Below, in pieces: positions 54,801 through 64,000 of a stretch of DNA of 64,000 nucleotides; positions within the stretch are counted from its first letter, which is position 1; every line of letters starts with the position of its first letter. The position numbers and the translations under genes are program-made. The stretch spans positions 54,792,591 to 54,856,590 of the forward strand of contig OZ022258.1 in NCBI GenBank assembly GCA_963978905.1. The letters run 5' to 3'. Origin of the DNA: Trichostrongylus colubriformis. Taxonomy: Eukaryota > Nematoda > Chromadorea > Rhabditida > Trichostrongylidae. The notes under the pieces are model-generated. The model ran no database searches. It had not been told where the DNA came from and was given only the letters and a program-made list of their open reading frames with translations.

Positions 54801-57131
54801 CTGAGGTATATTGCTCAACGTGCGTAGTCCAAAACCGAGATTATCGTTTCTACGAAAGACTTCAAATCTAAATTTGGCATCACTGATCAACGAAACTTCT
54901 CTTTAATATCGAGCCTCATGAAATAAGCGTTACCTGAAAGGCGCAGGGAGTGAAGTAGCACGAAGAGAATTCCTACACTGCCCTTTACATCCGCATTTGC
55001 TTCCACATCCCACGATTAGAGTATTGAAAAATGTTGCATTCGAGTTGACAAATACCCGTCCGTCACTCTGCATTAAGAATTTAGCATAGATTTGTGCCCA
55101 TTCTTGTATTAGTACAGAAAACGCAGGTATCAGATCAGAAAATGAGCTGAAAGGCTAAGAATACCGTGAATGAGCGAGTTCCTGTGATTTACTGACATGC
55201 ATTCAATCTTCCAGTGGATATTCATACGCTTTACTTGTGTTAGTTTTTACAACGCACAGTTAAAACAAGCATTCAGAGCTAACGCTTCATCCCGCCTTTC
55301 GCAAAAGCTGTGCCGCCCCTCGATCCATTAATTTACCGTCTCCTTCTAGAACTGTTATGATTACAGTAAAATTTGCAAAATTGAATCAGATAAATTCATA
55401 CCCACGTACACAAATATAACAAAAGAAAAAACCTCAAAAATGAAAATTCCTTCAACGGTAGGAAACAGAACAACAATTACCATTATCGTACAGAACGTCA
55501 GACTGTCGTTCATTTTCCTACATGAACACATTTCACCACATATCAAGTCAGCACAATCACATTTGACCTGCAATTAGTGACGTGCCACCTCTCTGAAGGT
55601 CTCGCTCCTGCACCGGTGTTTGCTGTATAAAAAATGGACAACACGGCTGTACCAATGACAAAACTTACGGATAACACATTCTGTGTACGTTTAGGTAAAC
55701 GGTTTTCCTTGAGCAATGAAAAGTCACAAGAAGTAATATATGTGAAATCTTCAGGAGGCATGCAGTTACCAGTGTCCGAATAAACCCGTACAGGAAAGAC
55801 TTCTTGACCACATGAAATATCACTGTAAACGAAAGTTGAGTCATTAAAGGTTTCGCTGTTCTTTTGAGGAATTATTACACTTCTTATGATAGACAGGAGC
55901 CCAACAAAAGCCAAAGGTCAGCAACTTTCGGTGTGTATCAGAGATAAGCATTCAGAGGATATGCATTCAGAGTATAGTAGCAGCAAAAATGGGACTTTGA
56001 CCTAATGACTTTTATCCCCTCACAGAGCTGACTGGCACCAACTAATCGCACCGGTGTGAAAATACTCGATTTGCCTGCGCAGGATTCACTCCTTACAACT
56101 AGATCATTCGATATAACCGATTATATTCTAGCCGCTACCGCATGAAGTTCTTACAAATGCAGCAAGAACCACAATAACGCGTACGGTAACGGTCAGCAGG
56201 GTCCCTTGCGGCAACGCTTGGCTAAACGCAATACAGCATGGGCAACAAACAATAATTCTCCCACGAGAGAGCCCCTCTTCCCTGATGAGCTCCTTGTTGA
56301 CGTTTCCAAAAAAAATATTGCGATGACAACTAATTGGTTAATCCTGATGCCATCTATCAGAACGGTATCAAGACCAGCCCCTATAGATAACCTCGTGGAA
56401 AACTGCATTAGCCCGCAGTTGGTGACACAAGAGAATTCCACGAGTTCATCGCTTCAAGAAGGACAGAGTTTCAGACAACCCGTATAGAAGCATATGCTTT
56501 CCCCTGCCATGAAGTTTTTTTTACGTGATGGCTCTTATTTCGACCAGAAATATTTATCAATAATATAAACAAGCAGTCAGATAGCTCATCGATTCGAGCG
56601 AGTAGTATACAAAGATAAATTAACAAATAAATACCGAATAACTCACCGACTCAAACGATAACGAGGAGCCGGGATGAGTGAAGGATTGTAAATGAATTCT
56701 TTGAAATCATGGGAGCAATCAGCACTGGAAGATGTACCACACCCGCCGCGAAGATCCGTGGAGGGTAACAATTGTTTTACCATACCCTTCAAGCGACATA
56801 GCTCTGAATTACGATGAGGATACAAGGAAAGTGAGGAACTAGACATGATGAATATTAGCAAGCTAACGGTTTTCCCTCATGAGCTCGTTGACTTGAGTAG
56901 GTGTTTGGAGCAGTCTGGCGTTTCTCCGCTTCCGATAAAGAATTGTGGCAGCACATCCCTACAAAATATGAACAGAATCAATCGAGGATCACGCTCCTTT
57001 CCCATAGGTGATGGAAAAACTCCAGAGCCTACAGCGAAAAAATACTTTGGGTCAAAAGGTAGTTCCATGTGAAAACAGCTCACCCGAATGATTTCCAGTT
57101 CCTCATCCCAAGACCTTCCATTTCTGCTCAT
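51807..57131 (-). CDS. SUV39-type SET-domain histone methyltransferase
   Basis: Predicted to methylate histone H3 lysine 9 or a similar lysine using SAM. Exons are 57131-57084, 56958-56868, 56803-56647, 55822-55669, 55567-55481, 55067-54934, 54867-54800, 53524-53487, 53425-53315, 53247-53138, 52536-52458, 52388-52269 and 51968-51807, for 452 residues in frame. The pre-SET starts at SRDISCGQEVFPVRVYSDTG. It holds nine cysteines in two groups (CDCADLICGEMCSC and CGSKCGCKGQC), the Zn3Cys9 pattern of the SUV39 clan. The SET domain has FEVFRRNDNLGFGLRTL, AVVEFCGEVVG, KKGNVARFISHGCFPN, SRAILFAAQPILAGAE and LFFDYGSN. The post-SET CECGTMWC and the Cys of SHGC would complete the fourth zinc site. No chromodomain is visible in the N-terminus. 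The usual NHSC motif reads SHGC, an altered SAM-binding position. The enzyme may be active or reduced. Confidence 0.9.
52637..52769. mobile_element. 133-bp MITE in SET intron
   Basis: Terminal repeats of about 42 bp starting TTCGAAGCGCCTAACAGGAC, with the complement at the right end, separated by roughly 45 bp. Lies in the intron between the SET exons ending 53138 and starting 52536. Confidence 0.82.
53640..54500. other. SET intron, no recognised content
   Basis: Part of the intron between 54799 and 53525. Contains overlapping ORFs of about 105 codons on both strands around 54008-54452 with GC-rich, repeat-like sequence. I see no splice-bounded exon; it may be an old repeat insertion. Confidence 0.4.
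56193..56487. other. ORF pair inside SET intron
   Basis: Lies in the intron 56646-55823. Both strands stay open for 82-93 codons; the plus-strand reading (contains RLAKRNTAWATNNNSPTREP) has the more protein-like composition. The SET exon chain is in phase without it, so it is not needed by the host gene. Could be a captured exon or chance. Confidence 0.25.
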
Positions 57132-57982
57132 ACCACTACGTCAGGCAAAAGTGCTTGGTTTGACACCCGAATATCACTGGGTAATAGTCACTGTCCTATG
57201 TATGTATTTAGATCTGGTCAATCATATTGAAATTACTGATAGAAGAAATTGAGGGAACAATCACCTTTCCTATTGCCACTATGCCTACTGCGCTGTCTTT
57301 AGCCAGCGGCTGGCGAGTAGCTATTCACACAAAGAGATTAGTTAGCTAGAGGGTAAAGGAGAACAGAGAACGTTAGACCCTGAACAATATTATATCAACA
57401 TCTTCGTTCGCTACCTACTTGTTTTAAAAGCTCTAATAAAATGACTACGAAAAAAGCATACCATTGATACCAAGTGGGTGACCCACTTCAGGTGTTTTCT
57501 GACTACAACATGTAAATTCTACTTCGCCATTCATTTCCATATAGCTGCCGATTAGATAAAACACATATTTATAGAAAACTACTATATCCATAAATGGAAT
57601 ACACCCGAAAAGCACATCTTAAGTTTTATTCGAACATTCAGCATGCAAAACTAAACTTTCACTACAAGTGTGAGCGAACCCGTGAAGATGTTCCAATCTA
57701 GAAAGCTATCGAGTAAACTACACGAATTTTAATTCTAGCAAAACTGCAGAGATAACAACGAATATAAGATCTGTGTTTGCTTGATAGACTTCATATTTAC
57801 AGATTACGTCTACTCTAGCTACTGGGAAAAGTTTAACGAGGACAGTTCAACCAATATCAAAAACAGGAGATAACAGAAGAGAACATCACTGGACAATTCG
57901 AAAAAGCGATTCTCGAAAACTATCGCACAAACAGCCTCTATAGAAATGAGAAAACGATTCATTAAGGTTGATAAAATTTAAT

Positions 57983-60317
57983 CTATGACGTCGGTAACTG
58001 ATCAATAGGAGTGACAAACTTGAAATCATCTGGGAAGAGTTCTGCAGCTCGCGGATATAGAAGCTTGTATGTCTGTTTTACCGTCACTTCTGCTGCACCG
58101 GCTATCTCACCAATATCTAAAAACAATTTTCCTCAAAAAGTACATAAAACTGGATATCTGAATTTTTCGGAACGTACCTTTCGCCGATCGTTTTTCACTA
58201 GATGCCTGTGAGGCCATGTAAATAGCTGCTGCAGCGATAGAAATAGGTGAACGGCTGGAAAGAGAACCAACTACAATGCAGAGACACCCAATAGGAGCAT
58301 CAAAAAGCAAACACACCCAGCAACAAGGTCCATTTCCACAGCACGTTTGGCAATACGAGTAGCTGCAGCCTAAATAAGAGAGGGATATGAACGGAGACTG
58401 AACTGTGTCCGAAGCCCTTCCTTTTATGTATTGTATTCACTTAATCTCTTTCTCTTTTATGTTCTGTATTCACTTAATCGGGAGAAGACGGTGTGCCAGG
58501 TGGCGCGCACACCACTTCCATGGAGGGAGACCGATTTCTAAATCGACACCCGCCCAGGCCGTCCAGCCTTCCGTCTCTCCGGGATATGTGAATTGGTACC
58601 ACGCTCGTCAGGGAGGATGAACAGACTGACCAATACATCAGCTCGTTCCCGAAACCCACTGTATCAGCCAAATCGCATTCACCTAACACCACGATTTTGA
58701 ATGGAACTAACATGCACGGCGCCTTCCACAGAAGGGATTGATTGACGTCAAAAACTTTGTTCTTCATCTTTTACTAATTGAATTGGATCTGTCAGTGGGA
58801 AAACATTCCCGAAAGAGTTGGCAAAGTCCCGACACGTCCATTCAAAAGTAACGTCAACGAGACGAGAGAGCATTTCCAAAGGAAAGAGCGTTGCCAGCTG
58901 GACAAGGACTACATGAAACAATTATGAAGAAGCTCAAGGGTTGCATATGGGTTATTGGCAGTAAAAAAGATATGGAAAGGTTCACTACCGGAAGGAACGG
59001 CTTGTGACGGAAATTTCCCCAAGTGCAACTATGAAAACAGTATGTAAAGCAAACATGGCCGCTTGAAAATGGAATAGTGGAAATGCTTAATATGTTTATT
59101 AAGGTCAACTCAATCTGTAAATGAGTTTTCTCAGCTTCAGACTCGTGAGACATACTGACAAATAATTGAAGAAATATATGCATACCTGAATAGAATTTGG
59201 TAACGACAAATTTCCACAAAATCTGGACATGAAGTCAGCAGAGGTGATCTGCTCAAGATTTGTCTCAAGACTCTTTATGATCAGTTTGAAACAGCGTCCA
59301 ATCTCCTTCTTCGATACGCGCGAAACAGCACAAATCTCTAAACAATCACCGGACTTGGGAAATAACGGCTTAGTTTGCGAAAACACTATTCATGGTTAGA
59401 TAGATTAGGAAGCGCAGGACAATAGAAAAATACCTTTGAATGTTCTTGGAACACCTTCTTTACGACAAGCTATGTAGAGACAAGCAGCAGCCTGTGCTTC
59501 ATTATTTTTTCCTTTGAGAGCCTTGCTATCCAAAACATCCTTGAACGTTTTCGAGGCCAAATCCTGACATCAAAATGAAACTCAGAGGAGCACAACAGGA
59601 ACTGAGAATGCTTCTCAATGAAAACAGAGGAGTAAGTATGGATAGCATACTATTAGTGAAGGGAAACTTACTTGGATACTTTTCGCAAGATGAATTCTTT
59701 CACTCATTTCCCTGATAACACTCATTGCCTGTGTCATTTGACGATCGGTATTATTCATGCTTTTTCTTTGAGAATTGGCGAGGCTAAATGAGGAATTTTC
59801 ACCACCCGAATTACGAAGTCTAGAAGTTCTAGCAACGTATGTGCACGAGCGGCTAGAACGCGATCATATTGCATATGGGTTGAATCAGCGCTCTCAGATC
59901 CAACGGATGCTCTAACCTTTCTTCGACACGTCTGCAGCTATACCCAAGAATAGTTTCGAATACCTTGTATCTCCATCACTGGCACCAAATCCAACAGCAA
60001 TACTTGTCGATAGATCTCCCCCGCTCAGAAGTGGGTTTTCGGGAGCACCCACACGAGATGGATCAGCACCGCTTCTTTCATTTGAAAACGAACGCCATTC
60101 GGTTCCAACGTCGACTAGCCTTGAAACAGCAGTGAAAATGATTAGCACTTGGCAAGGAAAAGATAGACACGTCCTACCTGTCACCAACAACTAGGCCACA
60201 CTCTGGACAGACGACATCGCCGGCTCGATGGTCTTCAACCAAATGGACGTTCGGATGGATTGGACATTCAACCGAACTCATACCTCCAATTAAAGCTCGT
60301 ATTCCGAAACCACTCAT
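57983..60317 (-). CDS. GTF2B: transcription factor IIB
   Basis: TFIIB bridges TBP at the promoter and RNA polymerase II during initiation. Exons are 60317-60178, 60119-59964, 59819-59672, 59563-59434, 59337-59186, 58369-58317, 58254-58178 and 58116-57983, giving 329 residues in frame (human TFIIB is 316). The N-terminal zinc ribbon reads [20 protein letters not shown] then [11 protein letters not shown]. The B-reader/linker follows ([20 protein letters not shown], then [13 protein letters not shown]). The first cyclin fold has [20 protein letters not shown] and [18 protein letters not shown]. The second has [19 protein letters not shown] and [20 protein letters not shown], ending [19 protein letters not shown]. 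The start lies 15 nt after a TTTTTCTCAG acceptor and about 200 nt after the ALG13 stop, suggesting an operon. A SINE copy sits in intron 5. Confidence 0.97.
58483..58765 (+). repeat. tRNA-derived SINE, copy 3
   Basis: Diverged member of the family at 530-850 and 27775-28010. Shared blocks include ACACCCGCCCAGGCC, TGTGAATTGGTACCA, the CATTCACCTA/ACACCACGATT region, and the TGGAACTAACATGCACGGCGC tail. It lies in intron 5 of the TFIIB gene in antisense orientation to the host. Confidence 0.62.
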
Positions 60318-60331
60318 TTTCAATTTTCATC

Positions 60332-60345
60332 ACTGAGAAAAATGA
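60332..60345 (-). promoter_or_regulatory. candidate downstream trans-splice site of an operon
   Basis: Minus-strand TTTTTCTCAG ends just before 60332, and the TFIIB ATG follows 15 nt later. Only about 75 nt separate it from the upstream AATAAA at 60409-60414, the geometry of nematode intercistronic regions that receive SL2-type leaders. Confidence 0.6.
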
Positions 60346-60408
60346 GCAGATCGCAGATAAAATAAGGTAAGAAACCGAGTAAGCAGGATCGTCAGCTGTC
60401 TACAAGCA

Positions 60409-60414
60409 TTTATT
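60409..60414 (-). terminator. probable poly(A) signal of ALG13
   Basis: AATAAA on the minus strand about 100 nt after the ALG13 stop at 60515 and upstream of the TFIIB acceptor. Confidence 0.6.
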
Positions 60415-60514
60415 AGTGTAAAAAATATGCGATACATGATCACTGTCACCACGCAACAAAATAACAGGGTAAATGAATCACAAGCAAGCTTTGCATCGAA
60501 AGAAAACCATCTTT

Positions 60515-61638
60515 TTAAGAAGCGAGTCCCATTCTTGAATCGATGAACTTCGCTACCAAACTCTGCTTAGGTGGATCGAAGGGAACCAGGTTAAAAAGTG
60601 AGGGCGACAGCAATGTGCTACATAAAGTGGATACTGTGCAATACAACAAATGTTCGCCGCGTGAGAGCTCTTTCGCTAACTCCTGTTGATGATTGTCCAT
60701 TAATTCCTCATTCACTACGACTACGAATGGACGTCGCAGTCGAAGACATTCCAAACAGGTGCCAGCTCCTGCGTGCCCGATAACAACCTCAAAATGAACA
60801 ATTATAGGTTCGTAGATAGCTCTAAAAACCCGTCTTTGTATCATCATACCAGGGCTTCCTTCATGTCGTCATGAATGTTTGGTTTGAAACGGTAGTATTC
60901 CACCGGCAAAGAGCAACTCTAAACAGTAAAATAATGAAGTCGCTACTTACAGTGTCAAGAATTTCTGAAATTTTGAGTGCACTAGATATTTCCTGGCAAT
61001 TAGCCGGATAACCACGAACTAACAGCACTTCCCACAGCTTGCCATCGATATGATGTGCACTCAGAAAAATACTTTCAAGGACGCGCTGGTTAGAGTTCGT
61101 TACAGTAAACTCCCTTCAGGGCACTCAATTGTATCAGTCTTTGTAAGAATATACGACTATCAGACCTCAGTGAAATATCCATAAACAATATTTCATAAGA
61201 ACCCTTCGCCTGTTTTATCAGAACAGTGCAAATCTGCTCCATAATAAAGATTGAAGGGCTTCGTAGCAGTCAGGTACTTCGAAATCTAACGTCGCCTACG
61301 GAGGATTACAACCAACTTTACCATTTCATAATGACACGAAAATAACAGACAATTAGGCGAAAGCGATGAAGAGAAAATGTTACCTCGCCCTCTCCTTGAT
61401 CCGCTACGGCACCTCCAAAAACACGTTGTCTCACCTCGTCGTTCCATTCACCAGCTCCAAGCTGTACTGTAATTCTTTTCACACCCAAATTTTTGAGCGT
61501 TGACGTGCACGTCTCACTCAATACCTGTAAAGTGGGTCCTTTAGAATCTTTTGAGGAAACTAGAAGCACAATGGAAGAGCGTACCTCATTAACCATTTGA
61601 TCGAACCTTGTCGAGCCCACCGTAACAAAACAGGTCAT
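60515..61638 (-). CDS. ALG13: ALG13, UDP-GlcNAc transferase catalytic subunit
   Basis: ALG13 pairs with membrane-bound ALG14 on the cytosolic face of the ER and adds the second GlcNAc to dolichol-PP-GlcNAc in N-glycan assembly. Exons are 61638-61585, 61524-61384, 60918-60850 and 60787-60515, giving 178 residues, typical of the short catalytic form. The N-terminus ([19 protein letters not shown]) is the GT-B strand 1 motif. The middle has [14 protein letters not shown] and [16 protein letters not shown]. The C-terminal signature reads [35 protein letters not shown] and LLYCTVSTL. No membrane segment, as expected. Exon 4 is taken from the GAG acceptor at 60788 because the alignment to the family is then gapless. 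It is the upstream member of a likely two-gene operon with TFIIB. Confidence 0.94.
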
Positions 61639-62508
61639 CTATTCGAAAATCTCGAGAAAAACATACAACAATGTCAGTTCTCAAACTTTTTCAGTAAGCA
61701 GTGAAATGATCACTACTGTTGAACTTTGCGGTCCACGAGAAAAGTTTATTACACAATCCTGAGAGTTATGTAGATATTATGCACGTGGCACTATTCGGTA
61801 AACAATTATATCGACTGAAGCTTAAAAAATAAACAACGACTGGAAGGATAATTCCCCCCAATTCTGATCGTAGCTCGTATATGATGGCTTGTTCACGGAC
61901 CTGATAAGTATAGAGGCTGGAGAACCATGAATGAGATTACCAAAATGGACAATAACACGGGAAACTTCTCAACAAAGCAAAAAAGAAAACAAAAAACTAC
62001 TACAGCGACATTTGATGGATAAACTAACTACATTGATAATTACTGAAAAATTCTTGATCAAGAGAAATCAATCGTGGAACAAAATTACCAGCAATACCAT
62101 AAAGCGTAGCATCATATTGTTACAGCCCGTGTTAGCACTGTTCATACCAGCTGTTTACCATATTTATAGAAATTTTTCTCCTTCATAGCGCAAGGCTTCG
62201 TCCATCCTGTTCCTCTGCAGAAGAGTACATATTATCGGTCAGTGTGGAAACATACAATCTAACTGATTCCAAAGTACACAGGGTTCGCTCGGTGGTCTTT
62301 TTTTATTGAAAGTGCCTTATATAATGTTTTTATCTGCTTACACAGTTAGTCTCAAGTGCAGTGGAAACACCAATATGCGCAATGGATCATGTGATGTTTG
62401 TAATTTCGATGAACTAGCAACCTCTACTTGAGCCACACAAGAAGATATTGAGAAAGCAAGGGAGAGAAACAAAACAAGGAAGGCATAAAACTACTTCAAG
62501 AGGCTAAC
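61639..62508. other. upstream spacer of ALG13, nothing recognised
   Basis: AT-rich sequence with one 85-codon Lys/Asn-rich plus-strand frame at 61931-62188 that looks like translated AT-rich DNA. No exons or repeats identified. Confidence 0.5.
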
Positions 62509-63169
62509 TTAACCCATTCGTGCTCATGTCAGCCACCGGTGACTGACTGACGTTTCATGGGCCTTCTGCTAACACCCTTTGACATTCAGGAAAGGTTTTT
62601 GGGTCAAACGACTGCCTGCACCCTCCTGCTCTTATGCAGGCCATGGGCCGGAAGAAGGGGGCCCGTACCCTTATAAATACCCCCAAAAGCAAAAAAAAAA
62701 TTAGTTTGCATTGAAACTTTGCCCAGGGTGGTTATTTGGGGGGCTGATTGCGAATATGACATCCGTTTCTGTCGTTTCCGCCAAACTGGTGCAATTGCAC
62801 CATGTTGGTGCAACAACTAGTTTTCACCAAATTCGCCGAAACTTTGCCCAGGGGAGTTATTTGGGAAAACGGATTTCATATTCTGATCAGCACCCCAAAT
62901 GACCCCCCTAAACAAAGTTTTAGTGCAAACTATTTTTTTGCTTTTTGGGGGGTTTCTATAAGGGTACAGGCCCCCTTCCTCTGGCCCATGGCTTGCATAA
63001 GAGCAGGAGGGTGAATAGGCACCTCCCCTTACTACATTGTCGAAAAAAAAAAAACAAAAAAACCATGAACTACAAAGAAAATAAAAAAAAGTGGCCCATG
63101 GGACCATGTCAGCCACATGCGGTGACAGCAAGGCCCCGGCCGAAACCGGCGCGGTTGCGAATGGGTTAA
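62509..63169. mobile_element. 661-bp foldback element
   Basis: Ends read TTAACCCATTCG and its complement. Inner arms share CATGTCAGCCAC...GGTGAC, GCCATGG(G)CC, AGGGTACGGGCCC-like and TTTGCATTGAAACTTTG/AAAGTTTTAGTGCAAAC stretches facing each other. In the middle, two diverged direct copies of AAACTTTGCCCAGGG(T/G)NGTTATTTGGG occur. It is noncoding, and the ORFs on both strands mirror each other because of the palindrome. Confidence 0.72.
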
Positions 63170-63202
63170 GAGTTGCAGTGATTCTCTCATGAAATTAGAT
63201 AC

Positions 63203-63582
63203 CCATTGGCACAGAATAGTTGGATCACCCAGAAGTAGTTTTCGCAGCAGTCTGAACCCTGCAGAAACTGTGAGACTATCCAAGGGGTCTCTGCTTTATA
63301 GCTAGGCGAATGGTCGCCTAGGACTAGGATGTGAACCACAACCGAGTGCCAGCAACAATGGCAACAGAGCTATCTGAGTAACAAGACCAGGTATAGGCTA
63401 CAACTGGTATCAGCACCTAATCGCCATGTCCGCTTAGGGTCTATGACTGCGTTATTTATCAGGAAGTATTTTCATACTATGCGGAGAAAACTCACCAGAG
63501 TATGGATCACCAGTCTCTGCGAACGAAGCTCAGACAAGATGTCAAACAGTTGAAATTTGACCTTTTTTTCTAATGAACCATC
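63203..63582 (-). CDS. partial unrecognised gene, two exons at right edge
   Basis: A clear exon at 63582-63496 (29 codons, phase 0 at both ends, TTTCAG acceptor and GTGAGT donor) contains KKVKFQLFDILSELRSQRLV. A probable second exon at 63290-63203 contains SAGFRLLRKLLLGDPTILCQ. Phases differ, so an exon between them is missing or a boundary is wrong. Both are leucine-rich and helical, as in ARM/HEAT-type or other scaffold proteins, but I cannot name a family. The 5' part of the gene lies beyond 64000, and the 3' part is interrupted by or spans the foldback element at 62509-63169. Confidence 0.5.
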
Positions 63583-64000
63583 CTGAAATGATACGAGTTA
63601 ACCAGTTTCATTACCGAAGAATAACCACATTCACAACTATCAAAATCTATCAACAGACGTCATAGGGCAGCGTCATTCCAAGCAAAGTTTAAAAGAACAA
63701 TTAGAGCAGTGCTACCACTACCGGACGAGTAACAATACATCCGTCTCTTAATGTACAGCACAGGCAACTCGGGAACGGCCAATAAATTGGCCTTTTCATT
63801 CTAGTTCTAGAGTGCCGCGCTCGTGAAAAACCTAGAGACCGATATTCTTACTATTATCATATGACTACAGGGGGTGCCAAAAAAAAAATGTAATTTTGGC
63901 CACGGCTCACATCTCCCAGTTATACAAAACATGGGTAAACGAAAGAAATGAAAGTATTGGGGCAAAATAATCCCGAAATGTTCCTCTAAAAGCAGGAACA
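63583..64000. other. right edge, no exon seen
   Basis: Probably intron or 5' region of the partial minus-strand gene. No splice-bounded exon or repeat was identified. Confidence 0.4.

Noticed and set aside
55320..55360. Extra SET exon between 55481 and 55067
   Set aside because: Phase 0 reading hits a stop soon after; omitting it keeps the nine-cysteine pre-SET pattern and the frame.
62604..63131. ORFs of 60-104 codons on both strands
   Set aside because: They lie within the foldback element and mirror each other across its centre.

Overview
This is eukaryotic DNA, almost certainly from a nematode and probably from the rhabditid/strongylid lineage. Genes are split into many short exons of about 50-200 bp. 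Introns are bounded by GT/AG with nematode-type TTTCAG/TTTTAG acceptors. Several start codons lie 2-15 nt after a TTTCAG-like site, as expected for spliced-leader trans-splicing, and two genes are packed like a nematode operon. I rebuilt exon chains by hand from splice signals, reading frame and family similarity. Six of the eight main chains close exactly in frame from ATG to stop, the RhoGAP chain is in frame but lacks its 5' end, and the poly(A) polymerase chain is one base short at one junction.

Layout. Positions 1-2124 hold tRNA-derived SINE copies and a MITE. The minus strand at 2125-12682 carries a CFAP36-type (BART domain) ciliary gene whose large introns hold a dead mariner, a 146-bp tandem repeat, a palindromic mariner relic and a MITE. 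Positions 12683-17026 are intergenic with two MITEs. The minus strand at 17027-29574 carries an ARHGAP11A-like RhoGAP gene with at least 24 exons; its 5' end is unresolved. Positions 29575-33320 are poorly resolved. A single-exon CHRAC1-like histone-fold gene lies on the minus strand at 33321-33671. Positions 33672-39182 are intergenic and rich in repeats and GC palindromes. Poly(A) polymerase occupies the minus strand at 39183-44092.

On the plus strand, 46371-49890 holds a 15-exon gene for a 570-residue protein I do not recognise, with one GC-AG intron. It converges on a minus-strand pre-SET/SET/post-SET histone methyltransferase gene at 51807-57131. Minus-strand 57983-60317 is TFIIB and 60515-61638 is ALG13; ALG13 lies just upstream of TFIIB in operon-like spacing. 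A large foldback element fills 62509-63169, and the right edge cuts a minus-strand gene seen only as one or two exons.

The recognisable genes are mostly housekeeping or nuclear: basal transcription (TFIIB), mRNA 3' end formation (PAP), chromatin (CHRAC1-like, SET), N-glycosylation (ALG13), Rho signalling/cytokinesis (RhoGAP) and cilia (CFAP36). Much of the remaining DNA is short non-autonomous transposons. Two are 230-bp long-TIR elements with perfect 10-bp target duplications, pointing to a Mutator-like transposase.
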